From Heloderma charlesbogerti (Eukaryota; Chordata; Lepidosauria; Squamata; Helodermatidae): a stretch of 64,000 nt of DNA. The translations under genes and the position numbers were made by a program. This document shows, piece by piece, positions 41,922-52,760 of this stretch (its first letter is position 1; every line of letters begins with the position of its first letter). Below the pieces are notes generated by a model. It saw only the letters and a program-made list of their open reading frames with translations, ran no database searches and was not told where the DNA came from. The stretch spans positions 1-64,000 of the forward strand of contig JANEZZ010001381.1 in assembly GCA_026122225.1 (NCBI GenBank). The letters run 5' to 3'.

Positions 41922-42045
41922 AATAAAGTTTCTCCTACTAAATGCTGTGCTCCTCCAGTGGGGTGTTTGTAAGTTAGCAAGCTTTGTATTGCTTCTTTTC
42001 CTGACTTAACTTTTTCTTTACAAAAGATCATGTGCAGTGAATAAA
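41922..42045 (+). terminator. DPH1: DPH1 candidate polyadenylation signals
   Basis: AATAAA occurs at 41922-41927 and 42040-42045. The second is followed by a TG-rich stretch (TGTTTGTGG). A third lies at 42170-42175. They imply a DPH1 3' UTR of about 0.9-1.1 kb. Confidence 0.5.
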
Positions 42046-42049
42046 TGTT

Positions 42050-43349
42050 TGTGGCAGAAATGCCCCCTGTCCTGCGAATGCCCGTTTATCTAATGCCCAT
42101 TTATCCAAATCTTGGATTCCGTGCTGAGCCTGCTGATGCAGATTTCGATGTCTGTGCTCCCTGCAATTGAATAAACCGTAAACCATGAGGAGATTGATGC
42201 TCTCGTGCAGCCATTTCCCACCACGGCTTGTGTGCCGCTGCAGCAGAGACTTTGCCTTCCTATGGGCTGCTGTTCCCCAAGCCCTTTTACGGTTTTGTAA
42301 TGTAAGAAGGGAAAAAAGAACTAGAGCCTTACCTGCTTTGGAAGTCAGCAGAAAAATCCTTCATGCACACGCGCGTGTGTGGCACAATTGATTCCCAAAT
42401 CCTGTTGCGCCAAAGTTTGTGATGGAGTGGGCAACCCGAGAAAAATAGCTTCATGGCCCCTGCGTTTCCAGAAATGACAGGCACATCAGCCAGCCATGCA
42501 GAGAGCGTTTGGTCATTCAGACGGATGTTCTTGGGTGAAAGGGAAGCAATTTGAGAAGTTCTGCTTGAACCAGGGCTAAGCCCCAGACCCTGGCTCTGAG
42601 ACACAGAAAGGCTTCTGCCCAGGTGCAGAGTGCTTCTGTACTGGGTGTTAAAGAGAGCATAGCCCTCCTTACCCCTCACAGAGGCCATTGGAACCACCTG
42701 CCCTGGAAGGATGAGAAGCAAAACTTACTTGCTTTGGGAAGTGTGGGGGTCATCTGGACCCCTGTGAGCCATTCATGTGGCGGAGATGACATGCAGGCAG
42801 ATCCCAGCGAGGCCCACCCTGTACGGCTAACAGCATCCAGCTACGTTACACCCATTTCCAGGAAGATTGGGAGGCAAAGCTGTTTCTTGGAGGTCTGCCC
42901 AGGCTTCTTCTTGAACTGGTGAGCAGTCCATGGCAGCAGGTCCATCTGCTCTGGGGCACTCAGTGTCATCTTGCAACCAAGAACAGGTGCCCAGATTAGC
43001 TCCCCCCCCTGCCCCGTTCCCCCTCTCATCCTTTTTCCTTTTGTGTCATGATTTTTAATCCCTACTCTCGGGTTAATAATCTGCCTCATTTTTTACTAGT
43101 TGTAAGATATTTTTTAAAAGGAGATCTATAGATACACATTTACACTGGGTAGTTTGAGTGGAATGTTGATGGCTTAAAAAACAATAATAAAAACATCGCT
43201 ATCTCCGCCCCTCCTTCAGGATGGGGTTGGAGAATATACTGAGTATAATCCAGTATGGGATTAAGGGCCACAGAGTTTTGAAACACATCGCTCTGGCTGG
43301 ATTGTGCCAAATGGTGTGTGTGAGTGTGTGAGTATTATAAATTAGAGAT
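42050..43349. other. DPH1-OVCA2 intergenic DNA
   Basis: 1.3 kb with no recognised gene or repeat signature. Tail-like AT-rich DNA occurs around 43.1-43.35 kb. Confidence 0.4.
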
Positions 43350-43586
43350 ATATAAAGCTGGCATGGTTGGGGTGTCAGACTAGAGCTAGAGAGACCCGGG
43401 TTCAAATCCCACACAGACAGGAAGCTCAGAGGGTGACTTTATGTCAGTCTCTACCTCTCAGTCTAATCCACAGGGTTGTTGGGAGGATCAAATGGGTGAT
43501 AATGATGGGAGAACCATGTATACGGTGGAAGGGAAGTGTAATCAATGAAGGGGAAGATGGAATTAGTATTTTATTGTTTATATTAT
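43350..43586 (+). mobile_element. CORE-SINE (MIR-like)
   Basis: GGCATGGTTGGGGTGTCAGA head, ACCCGGGTTCAAATCCC B box, CCACAGGGTTGTTGGGAGGAT core, and an AT-rich tail. Confidence 0.85.
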
Positions 43587-43813
43587 TAGTTGTTCAGTCG
43601 TGTCCGACTCTTCGTGACCCCATGGACCAGAGCATGCCAGGCCTTCCTGTCCTGCGCTCTCTCCCGGAGCATCCTCAAGTTCATATTCATTGCATCGGTG
43701 ATGCTATCCAGGCATCTCATCCTCTGCCGTCCCCTTCTCCTTTTGCCTTCAGTCTTTCCCAGCATCAGGGTCTTTTCCAGGGAGTTTTCTCTTCGCAATA
43801 TTATTAGTAGCAC
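43587..43813 (-). mobile_element. Bov-B (RTE-clade) LINE 3' end
   Basis: The minus-strand frame 43813-43586 encodes the Bov-B ORF2 C-terminus: KTLMLGKTEGKRRRGRQRMR, CLDSITDAMNMNLRMLRERA and ALVHGVTKSRTRLNN. The 3' motif appears in plus sequence as CAGTCGTGTCCGACTCTTCG. Only the last 75 residues remain. Bov-B is known from squamates and ruminants and is attributed to horizontal transfer. Confidence 0.92.
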
Positions 43814-44224
43814 AATATATTTTAAAATATGTGTACAACCCCTAGAAAACAGCTTTATGTAAACAATAGCATAGATAATTTTGTCTGCTCAGCATCCTTT
43901 CCCGGTCTGTGGACCAATGGGTGCTTGAGTAAACCTGTGTTTCCGTGGCAACTGCTGCTGGTTGCCATAGGACCAACTCTCCATCTGTGCACCCTTCAGA
44001 TGTATTGGACTACAACTTCCATCATCCCCAGACAGCTAATGACCATAGACTCAACAATTTAGACTCGCACAGGACTTTCACGTTTCCTGCTACCTTAAAA
44101 AAAAACAAAAACCTTCCCACAGCAGAAGTGGAAAACCAGTATTTTAGCGTGGCTGCGGCGGGGTCTCTGACCCAACGAAAAGGGAGCTCTTTTTTACTCC
44201 TTGCTTAAAAAACGAGACATTGAC

Positions 44225-44395
44225 AGTGCAATCCTGTACATTGCACCTCATTGTCCTAAGCCCCACTGAGTTCCATGGGACGTGTTCCCAGGTGCCAATC
44301 CTGCACAGTTGCCCGCTTGCCTGGGAGTAAGCCCCGTGCCATTCAGTGGGGCGTATTACTCCCAAGCAGGCCTACTTAGGGTGGCTCTTTTTAAA
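44225..44395. repeat. Common reptile interspersed repeat fragment
   Basis: GTGCAATCCTGTACATTGCA, CCCCACTGAGTTCCATGGGA and GGGGCGTATTACTCCCAAGC recur as a unit (compare 55765-55830). The class is unknown. Confidence 0.5.
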
Positions 44396-44499
44396 AAATC
44401 ACTTAAAATAACGTCACAATGGAAGGCATGGGGTCTGTTGCAACCGATTGCTGGACGTTTATTTTCTGTGGCGTGTGTAATTCAAGAACGCTGCATGTT

Positions 44500-44607
44500 T
44501 TTAATGTTGAGTTGTATTGCATAACCTGTTTTTATTGTTGTACATCGCCAAGAGTGGCGGGGTGATTGGTCAGATGGGCGATTAATAAATTTAATAAAAT
44601 AAATACA
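44500..44607 (+). mobile_element. L2-like LINE 3' tail
   Basis: GTACATCGCCAAGAGTGGCG then GGGCGATTAATAAATTTAAT. Confidence 0.6.
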
Positions 44608-44971
44608 CTGCAGGGCTGTTGCAAGTCACACTCACCCACAACTCCACCCCAGCCTGCAATATAGAGATCAGGGGTTGTAGTTGCTTCGGCTGGAAGACCT
44701 AAATAGCCTTGAGAGGCTGGCTAAAAATCTTCCCTAAATTAATAAAAAGCACAATGGGTGTTCCAAAATGAACCCGGAAATTCTCTCTAGGCAATGAGGT
44801 GAGCGACTCTACCATGCTGCGTCTATGGGGTGGTTGCCAAGGAATGACGTCTGCGCTTGCCGGAGGAAGCGCTTCCGGCCTCTTAAACCATAGAGTTCGG
44901 AAAAGAGGAGCGGGCCCCATGCCATTTCCGGTTTTCGCTCTTCTCTCCGCCCGGGGATACCCGGATGAAGC

Positions 44972-45140
44972 ATGTCTTCGAGCCGGAGCGGGGGGCTGCG
45001 CCTGCTGTGTCTCCATGGTTACCGGCAGGACGCGGAGAGCTTCCGTGCGCGCTCCGGCGCCCTCCGCAAGGCTCTCCGCGGGCGCGCGCAGCTGCTGAGC
45101 GTGGACGCGCCCCACTCGGTGGTCGCGCGGCCCCAGCCGG
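44972..45140 (+). CDS. OVCA2: OVCA2 exon 1
   Basis: It encodes residues 1-56 plus one base. The donor is CCGG|GTGAGG. The start ATG has A at -3, and no earlier in-frame ATG exists. Confidence 0.92.
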
Positions 45141-46894
45141 GTGAGGGGGGCTCGTCGTGACGCCCCGCCCCTTCTCTGTGTGCATGTGACGTCACTCTCC
45201 GCCTCTGCGCGTGACGTCACGCCTCCCCTCTGGAACGGTTTTTCCCAACCAACCGCCTTCTAGATGGGCTAGAGATAATGGGAGTTGTAGTCCAACCCAT
45301 CTTGAGCACACCAGGTTGTGGAAAGCTGCTCTTGATGATGGGCGCAAGAGTACCAAACCTTTGGCCAGGCTTCAGCTGAGAGCGCCTCTGAGCATGCACA
45401 GAGTGCTTTTCTGCTATAGCATTTGAATCTGCTTTATATCTGACCTCGGCCATGAACACCACTAGGACTGGGCTCCGGATGGGGTTTATTAGTGCGGGGG
45501 GGGGGGCACCCCTAGCTCGGTGGCAGACTGTCCTGGGTTCAGTCCTCAGCGTCACCTGCAGTTAGGAAAAGGCTCCCAGGATGCGTGCGGTGGACAAAGT
45601 CAAGGCAGGTTCCTCTGTGGAGTCCGGGCTTGTGGTTTTGCTTTTTAAAAGGGCTCGGTCAGTGGATGGGGTGTTTTTTGTTAGCGGTCAGATCAGTAAG
45701 GAAAAAGAAATAGCCCCTTTCTCCCGTTCTGCCCCATTTTAAAAAATTTGTTTTCTACCAAAAAATCCTGTATACCTAAAGCAAACCCCCCAAATATGCT
45801 GGTAAAATGCCTGGTGGTTGGCAAAAATATGTTGCCCTAACGCAAGTCCCTTCTGCCTCCCAGCAGCTTGGAAACAGTGCTGGCCCACCTTACCAGTTAG
45901 TTGTGGGAGTTACTGAGAGAAGGCTGGCTGAACACCATAGAGCATTAATTAAATGATGATGACGATGATTGCGTTAATAACCTGACCGGGGGGCGGGGGG
46001 GAGTAATACTTTATTTGTGTTGGTTGGCTGTAACATGCACTCTCGCTTTCTGTGTATGTGTAACACATGTTACTCGTTGCATTGTTTGATCATGAATGTT
46101 CTTATGTATTCATGTTCCTCTGCCTCTCAAAATGGCAGCACCCCTTGAGCCCGTGTGGACAGGAAAGATGGGGAAGTAACAGAAAAGAGGAGCCACTTCC
46201 AGAGATGTGGGAGGTGAGGTGGTAGTGGGGGCGGGATTCCTTAGCCGGTAGCAGCAACAACAAAGAGTCCTGTGGCTGTGGCACCTTCAAGGCAAACACT
46301 TTTGTTATACTCCGAGAAAGGCATGCGATGCTTCCCTCATCTCTAACCCCTCTTCTTCCCCTCCTTGACTTTTCTCCTCTCTCTGTTGCAGGAGATGCAG
46401 CATCAGACCTGCACGGAGCTGACTCACGGGGCTGGTGGTTCTCCAACCCCCAGGAGGGGACGTTCAGCGCCCTGGAAGAAGCGGCCTCTTGCCATGGACT
46501 AGATGAGTCCCTGGATGGCGTGGCCACAGCCTTCGTCGAGCACGGCCCCATCGATGGGCTGTTGGGCTTTAGCCAGGGGGCGGCCCTGGTCGGCATAATT
46601 TGTGCTCTGAAGCAGCAGGGAGACCCCCGTTTCCCATTCGACTTCGCCATCGTGATTGCGGGCTTCAAGAGCCGGGCCATCCCCCACCGCAGCTACTACC
46701 AGGGCCCCATTATGGTGCCCAGCCTGCACGTCCTGGGGGAGACGGATCGTGTCATCCCCGCTGAGATGAGCAGAGAGCTGGCCTCCCACTTCACAGAGCC
46801 TGTCATCCTCGCTCACCCAGGGGGGCACTTCATCCCAGCCTCTGCGCCCCAGAAGAAGGCCTACCTGGAATTCTTGAATCAGTTTATAAAGTAA
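44972..46894 (+). CDS. OVCA2: OVCA2, FSH-family serine hydrolase (2 exons)
   Basis: Exons 44972-45140 and 46392-46894 join to 223 aa plus TAA; human OVCA2 is 227 aa. The fold is an alpha/beta hydrolase of the FSH1 family. Visible features are the N-terminal strand and oxyanion loop LRLLCLHGYRQ (residues 9-19), the GALRKALRGRA helix, GWWF (70-73), the nucleophile elbow GFSQGAAL with Ser117, GETDRVIP with Asp175, and HPGGHFIPASAPQK with His202. These make a complete catalytic triad. The family has carboxylesterase activity, and the human enzyme is reported to prefer long-chain alkyl esters. It lies 3.9 kb downstream of DPH1 on the same strand with its own GC-rich promoter; in human the two genes overlap. 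A second ATG 7 nt upstream of the start, in another frame, opens an overlapping upstream ORF. The frame is intact. Confidence 0.95.
45187..45219. promoter_or_regulatory. Paired CRE palindromes in OVCA2 intron 1
   Basis: Two perfect TGACGTCA octamers lie at 45187-45194 and 45212-45219, 25 bp start to start, within 80 bp of the exon 1 donor. This is the canonical CREB/ATF binding sequence. Occupancy is inferred. Confidence 0.8.
45236..45325. mobile_element. Family A element, partial
   Basis: GGGAGTTGTAGTCCAACCCA and CACACCAGGTTGTGG. Confidence 0.75.
45500..45600 (+). mobile_element. tRNA-like SINE, degraded
   Basis: CCCTAGCTCGGTGGCAGACTG and GTCCTGGGTTCAGTCCTCAG. Confidence 0.6.
46392..46894 (+). 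CDS. OVCA2: OVCA2 exon 2
   Basis: It encodes Gly57 (split codon) to Lys223 and the stop, carrying the entire Ser/Asp/His triad. The acceptor is CTCTGTTGCAG. Confidence 0.96.
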
Positions 46895-48714
46895 CCGGGG
46901 GGCCAGGCGGCAGTTCAGCAATGCTGCCTTTTACCTGAGCAAAGAGGTTGCAGAGAGGAGGGCCAAGGAGTCTGGCTCCATCCTGTTGAATGCAATGACC
47001 ATTTAAATACGCCTGATTCTGCACTGGGCCATGGGAACACCTGGCAGGAGATGGATGAGGAAGGAGCCCCTCACGACCAATCCCTCTCTCTGCTTGGGCC
47101 ATTGGACTGGTCGCCACGCTCTGATGGCCAGATACGCTATTAGTTCTCAGACCGCTGTCTTGTCAAATAAGTAAACATGGTCTGTAGGATCTGAAAATCA
47201 CGTGTTTGTCCCAGTTTGGAAATTACCAATATCTTAACAAAGAACTTCCTCCACAGGTATAGAGGGGGCACTTACAGGTGAGAGGGAGAGAGAGAGATTT
47301 GAGGTCAGTGATTAAAACCTACAACATATTGGTGTGGAGAAAAGCGATAGCTGCGACCCTTTCTGCAAAACAGAATCCAGGGCGCCTGCCTGGCAGTGCC
47401 GGACAGGAGCCCCAGTGCCAGGGGATGGGCACGCCGATGGGCTGGATCCTGAACAGGCCCATTGTGCTCTTGGGTCTCTGCCCACCCCAGAGCCGTGCCC
47501 CGTGCACGCTTGGAGGTCTGTGAATAAGGCGGCGGAGTGGAGTTCCACGGGCTCTTGTTTCCTCTCCTCGGTGGAAGCCATTTTCCAGTCTTCCCCAACC
47601 TGGTGCCCTCCAGAGGTGTTGGACTACAACTCCTATCACCCCCATGTTGAGGAGGGCTCATTCAGACTGTTTTGCCTCTCTAGCCCAATATGGTGTACTC
47701 AGATTGGTGGTACTGTCTGGGGTGGGAAGAGTGGGGAGTGGGGCTTCTCTTTGCAGAATGCCCACGCCCATCGGGCCATCAGATTTCCTGCGTGCTGGTT
47801 AAAAAAAGAGGGAGAAAAGGGCACCGCCAAAGGACCATTGAGGCTTTGGGAAGCGGTTCTTTAGCCTGCTTTCCACGAGAGGGCAGCGTTGTCCCCCTCA
47901 AGGGCATGTTGTACTACCTGCAGCTATAGGGAGAGGCTGCATCGAGGGTGAGCGAGGACGCTGTTCCTTGGATACCCGGCTGGATTTGGAGGCAGCAGGA
48001 GCCGCCTCGCCGGTATGGTATGGTATCGGAAGCCTTTGGCCTTGACCCTGTGGCCCAGCTTCTCTGCAGTGGGCGGGCTGCAGAAGGCTCCGTCCCACAG
48101 CTGAGGGGGGCGCAGGTGCACCCAGAGGACAGCCGCTCACTGCCTCAGCTCTGCTCAGCTCCCTCCAGCTCTTGCTGCTTTTGAAAGGGCTGCAGATGTG
48201 CTCTGCGGAGTCTGACTCCCCCGCTCGTCTCTGCAGGAGTGCCTTTGCTCCCCAGGACTACTGGCAGCTGCAGAGGTCATGGTCTATGATGCTGGGGTTT
48301 GTCAGCAGGACGGCGGTGCTCTCCTGGCGGGTGCAGGCAACAGGCCATCTCCCTGGAACTGAGCTGGTCTCCCGACCTGGGTCTCTGGGAGGAAAGGACA
48401 TCGCGGGCAGGGGTCTCCCCATTTGACCATATGTCGCAGACAATGTGGCCGGAGAGGAAGGGAGGCCAGACTTGCCTGGAGCAATGGCACAGCATGGCCA
48501 GCCCTGCTGACTCAGAACCCCCTGTCAGCGAGAGGGCAGAAGCCTCTTTGGCAGGGAGACGTTACTGTGTGGTCTTGAAGCACTGGGGGGTTTCCGGGGG
48601 CACGTCAGGGGGTTCTATTACAGGGTGTTTCTGCTGCTGAGGGGCTTCTAAGAAATGTCAGAACGCATGCCTCACGTCCCAGAATCCCTTCAAAAATGAT
48701 CTCAGGCACTTTAG
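46895..48714. other. OVCA2 3' flank
   Basis: This includes the OVCA2 3' UTR and a half family A element at about 47588-47645. No further gene is recognised. Confidence 0.5.
47311..47316 (+). terminator. OVCA2: Possible OVCA2 polyadenylation signal
   Basis: ATTAAA lies 0.4 kb after the OVCA2 stop. No AATAAA is seen nearer, so the true 3' end is uncertain. Confidence 0.25.
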
Positions 48715-48868
48715 GAACATTGGCACCTGCCTTATCCCGGGTCAGACCAATGATGGCCCATCTAGGCCAGAACTTTCCACCACCTGCTAGTGGATGCCCA
48801 GAGTTGAACCTGGGATGCTCTGCATGCCAAGCAGGGGCTCTGCCACCTAGCTATGGCCCAGCTTCACT
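48715..48868 (-). mobile_element. tRNA-Ala-like SINE, reversed
   Basis: TTATCCCGGGTCAGACCAAT, GAGTTGAACCTGGGATGCTC, TGCATGCCAAGCAGGGGCTC. Confidence 0.9.
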
Positions 48869-49077
48869 CTCCTCTGCCCCCAGAAACCAAGGGGAAAGTG
48901 TCACTTGGCCTTCATCTCTGTCAAGGCCCACCCATTCTCCTCCCAACCTTTCCTGGTCCTGTGCCCCCAAATTTCCTTCCTACCCCATAGCTTCCTTTCC
49001 CTGCCTGTCAGCTCTGACCAGACACCTGCATCCTGCCTCTGGGGATGGGCTGCCTGGAGAAACTGAATTGGCTCCCT

Positions 49078-49108
<31 letters not shown>

Positions 49109-49140
49109 GTGTGTGTGTGTGTGTCTGTGTGTGTTTTGCT
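49078..49140. repeat. (CT)n(GT)n microsatellite
   Basis: A CT run followed directly by a GT run. Confidence 0.9.
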
Positions 49141-49824
49141 CATCTTACTCATCCTTTAGTTTCCTTGTAAACAGGAGAGGCCTCCTGGGATGAGCAGAGT
49201 GTGGGCAGCGGCAACACAGAGAGAAGGATGCAGACACGTAGGCAAGCTTCGCCCTCTCGGCTTGGGATGTGCTTGGAGAGGGGTCAGGGGGAGGGGTTCT
49301 GGGCCTAGAGAGGCTGGTCCCGCAGGCAGCCTCTGGGGGGACAATGCTACCATCCTCGTCTTCTGCATGGCCCTCCCATATCTTCCCATCACCTCTGAGT
49401 CACTCCTGCTCTTGTTCTTGTTTTCAGTGGAGGCTTTCCATGGAAACCCACGCCGGGTAGGGCCTCGGCTGGGATAAACACTCACTGCCTGAATCACAAC
49501 GGCTGGCTACTCCAAGAAGAGGAGTGGGTGGGCGGCAGAAATGGCACGGCTGGCGGACGAGGGAAAGCTGCAATGAATGTGGATGGGTGCAGGGGCTGCC
49601 CAGATGGGCTTCAGGTGGGGGCTGGACCCCCCACTTCATAGCCTCTGGGGAGGTCAGCTAAGATGGGCTACTTTGCTGGGTTTCAGAGGCCTTCCTCCTT
49701 GGGCCCTTTCCCCAACCGGATCAGTTCTTCCCCTCTGGTTCTTCGAACATCAGATGCCAAGACACTATCAGGGAGTGCCGTCCCTTTAGATGGTTTACAG
49801 CCACCTTCCCAACTTGACCCCCCC

Positions 49825-49925
49825 CCCTGATATTTGGGACTGTAACACCCAGCATTCCTGATGACTGGCCAAGCTGGCTGGGGCTGATGGGAGTGGAAAT
49901 CCAAAACATCTGGAGGGCACAGCTG
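49825..49925. mobile_element. Family A palindromic element
   Basis: ATATTTGGGACTGTAACACC through CCAAAACATCTGGAGGGCAC. Confidence 0.75.
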
Positions 49926-49979
49926 GTGGTGGGGGGCTGTGCTATGGAGGGCTCCTCCCTAAAAATACTTCAAGCCTTC

Positions 49980-50072
49980 TAGAACAGCCTTCCAGATATG
50001 TTGGGCTGCAACTCCCAGAATTCCCAGCCAATGGAGCTGCAGTTCAAGACGTCTGGGGGGCACCAGGTTGTG
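49980..50072. mobile_element. Family A palindromic element
   Basis: CCTTCCAGATATGTTGGGCTG to AAGACGTCTGGGGGGCACC. Confidence 0.75.
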
Positions 50073-51934
50073 GTGGGGGGATTAGGGTACCCACCACCCC
50101 GGCCATCCAAGAAAGAGGTGCATCTGATGGAAAGTCACTGTTTTGCACCAAAGATTCTCCTGCCATACATTTGTTAGTCTTCGAAGTGCAGCGCCCTTTG
50201 ATTTTTGTGCAAGGGCCTAATGTGGTGACCGCTCAGTAAGTTGGTGCTGGAGGCGGGGGGAGGCATTGCAAGTCTTTGATTTCTAAAAGGGAGTGGTGCT
50301 GAGTCTCCCTCCAGGCACCGCTTCTCTGATGCCCTGTGTGTTGTGCAGGTGACGTCCAGCTACAGAGAGAGCTTTGCCCTGGGCCATTCTTGCCAGGTTT
50401 GGTGCCCTGGCACGACAAGCAGGTTCTGAGGCAGCGCTCCAGCTGAGATGGCCGGGTCTGGCCACTGGCATCATTTTGGCCACAGAATTGGGCCTCTGCT
50501 AGCACGTGGGTGTGGGGGCTGCTTCAGGCTTCTGACTGCTGCAGAAGGTGGAGGCTTGAGAAACCAGGTGATATGCAGGTGTGCTGCCTTTATTGCAGGG
50601 GTGGGGGCCAGCCAAGCAAAGAGGGCACGGGTGGAAAGATGGGAGAAGACACAGCATTAGGGACAGGCAACCTTGGCCTAAGAGCAGCAGTAGCCTTGGA
50701 CTAGGCTGCCTTCTGCTAGAGAGCTATTGCTCCTTAATTTCCAAGTCAAATGAGCTAGGGAGTGGGAAGTTTTGCCTTCCTTTGACCCATCTGGCTTGGC
50801 TCGGTAGCACGAGCCTCCTCTCAGCTTCCCACAGTGTGCTGAGGCTCAGTTTGTGGTCTGGATTGATCAGAGCTGGTGGGGTGAATAGCCCTGGCTGGGT
50901 CATGTGTGTGCGTATGTGCGCGTGCCCCGCCCCCTGTACTGCTTTCAGTTCTAGTATTCTCTTATGGGGCTGATACCCTCTACGTTAATTCAGCAACACC
51001 AGCTATGCCCAATCTGTAGCAGGGCCAAGACCCTGCAGCTACGTGGGGCAGATACATGCACACAGTGCAAGGTGGAAAGCCCCAGGTTTGTGAGTGCAGA
51101 AGAGAGCTGTGTAACACCCCCGCACACACGCACACACAGAGTGCCAGTGACACTCCCCCCCCCCCCCGCACATCCCTCACGAGCCAGCTGCAAGCAGGGG
51201 ATTTGGCTGCCCTTTGCAGCTTGTGCGTGAACCCTCCGTTCCCTTGGATTCGCAGGAACGCAGCAGTGTGGAATTCATGGCATAAACAGGCAGCATTATT
51301 TACTGCCCCTGGCAGGGGAACTAGCTCCGGAGCATTTGTTTATTTCAGGCAGCTGGCTGAAAATAAAAATAACGGTGGATTGGTGGTTGACTTATTTCAA
51401 AGGAAATGGGATGAAAAAGCAAACGGAGGCTGCAAGGTGGTTGGGGAGGAGGCCAGGCTAAAACCTCTCTCTGCCCCACAGAGTTCTGCAGGGAGGGGGC
51501 TTCTTGCTTGGACAAATTTGTCTTGTAGCCGGCCATCCACTGCTTCCCACCAGAGACCCTTTCCCTGTTGCTGAAGCTGGCTCCAGGGCTCCGTTGGCCC
51601 TCAGGGCTAGCAGGTCCATAATGGCAGACCAGTTTTTGTGGGCTGGAGCCAGCAGACTGGGTCCAGGTGGACGCTAGATCGACTGTGCTGATGAAAGTGG
51701 GCTTCCCTGCCCCCTCCTCCCTGTGGCAGCCCCTCTTGCCCCCTGGAAATGCTGCACAGAGCTGATGGATGGGGTGAGCGTGGTGTGTGTGTGGGCCCCC
51801 TCTCAAAGGTGGGGCAGAGCTGACCCTGGACCCAGCCCTGCTTCAGCGGACGCGGCTCAGGTGCAGCTTCTGCCCTCATACACCTGTCAGTCTTGATGGT
51901 TTGCTTGTTACAGTTATATTTTGCTCCAAGGAGC

Positions 51935-52118
51935 CCGTGGTGGCTCGCATGGCCCTCCTCCTCTCTCATTTGTGCTCCCAACAACCCCGCGAGGTAGGTT
52001 GCGCTGAGAGCCAGGGACTTCCCAGAGTCGCCCAGCGAGCTTCATGGCTGAGTGGGGCCTAGAACCCGGATCTCCCGAGAGCCAGTCCAACATTCTCACC
52101 ACTAGGCCACACTAGACA
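51935..52118 (-). mobile_element. CORE-SINE, reversed
   Basis: CCCAACAACCCCGCGAGGTAG (reversed core), GAACCCGGATCTCCCGAGAG (reversed B box) and TCTCACCACTAGGCCACACT (reversed A box). Confidence 0.85.
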
Positions 52119-52289
52119 CCCCCCACCCCCCACCCCCGCCAGAAAGATCAAATGAGGGAGCGGCAAGGGGACTCTGATATGCCCCTGATCGGAGGAGAAG
52201 GTGAAGGTGCCGCTAGTTCACACTGAGGAGCTGGGCGGGGGCTGGCGCTGTCCCTGTGGGGCTCGGCTAGGAAAAGCCCTCCTTGGAAC

Positions 52290-52760
52290 AGGCAGGTCGG
52301 CGCGCCCACGGGCAGGAGCCCCACTTGCCCTTTCCAACAGCACCACCAACCACGGCAATAACTGAACGCAGGTCAGTCCTGGCCCCAGGGCCTAGCCACG
52401 GCCCCCAGGCATGTGCAAAGTGCCTCCTCCCGCGCTCCTGCGCCCAGCGCGACGGGCACGTGACTCCGGGCTGAGCCGCAGCTGCGCGGGGGCGCCCCCT
52501 GCCGGCCAGCCCCTCCGACGGGGCGGGAGGAGTTTGCTGGGCTCGGCGGCGGCGGCGCGAGCCTCGGGGTGGCCAGGCCAGGGTTGCGCAAGTCGCTGGC
52601 AGTCCGGCCCGCCCGCCCCGTGACAGCCCCCCCACCCCCCGCCGGCAGCCCGATCCGGCGTCGGGGAGCCAGGCAGGCGAGGCTGGAGCGGCTGCGCGAC
52701 GCGGAGTCCTCCGCGGAGGCGCCGTCGAGGAGAGCAGCGCGGAAGGCAAGGTAAAGGCAG
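52290..52760 (+). promoter_or_regulatory. Orphan CpG island, possible promoter with first exon
   Basis: A GC- and CpG-rich block sits in an otherwise repeat-filled intergenic region 5.4 kb past OVCA2. It contains an E-box CACGTGAC at 52457-52464 and ends with GGCAAG|GTAAAG at about 52751, which looks like a plus-strand splice donor. No encoded protein is recognised. It could be a distal HIC1 promoter, a noncoding RNA promoter or an enhancer. Confidence 0.5.

Larger units (their letters stand above)
44800..45240 (+). promoter_or_regulatory. OVCA2: OVCA2 GC-rich promoter region
   Basis: GC and CpG content rises from about 44.80 kb, covers exon 1 and ends at about 45.24 kb where a repeat begins. 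There is no TATA box. It includes a CRE half site (TGACGTC at about 44844) and the two full CREs listed separately. Confidence 0.7.
45141..46391 (+). other. OVCA2: OVCA2 intron 1
   Basis: A 1.25 kb intron: paired CREs near its start, then a half family A element and a decayed SINE. Nothing else is recognised. Confidence 0.9.
49141..51930. other. Intergenic DNA between repeats
   Basis: Two family A elements lie at 49825-50072 and a CA/C-rich simple repeat at about 51115-51170. No gene is recognised. Confidence 0.4.
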
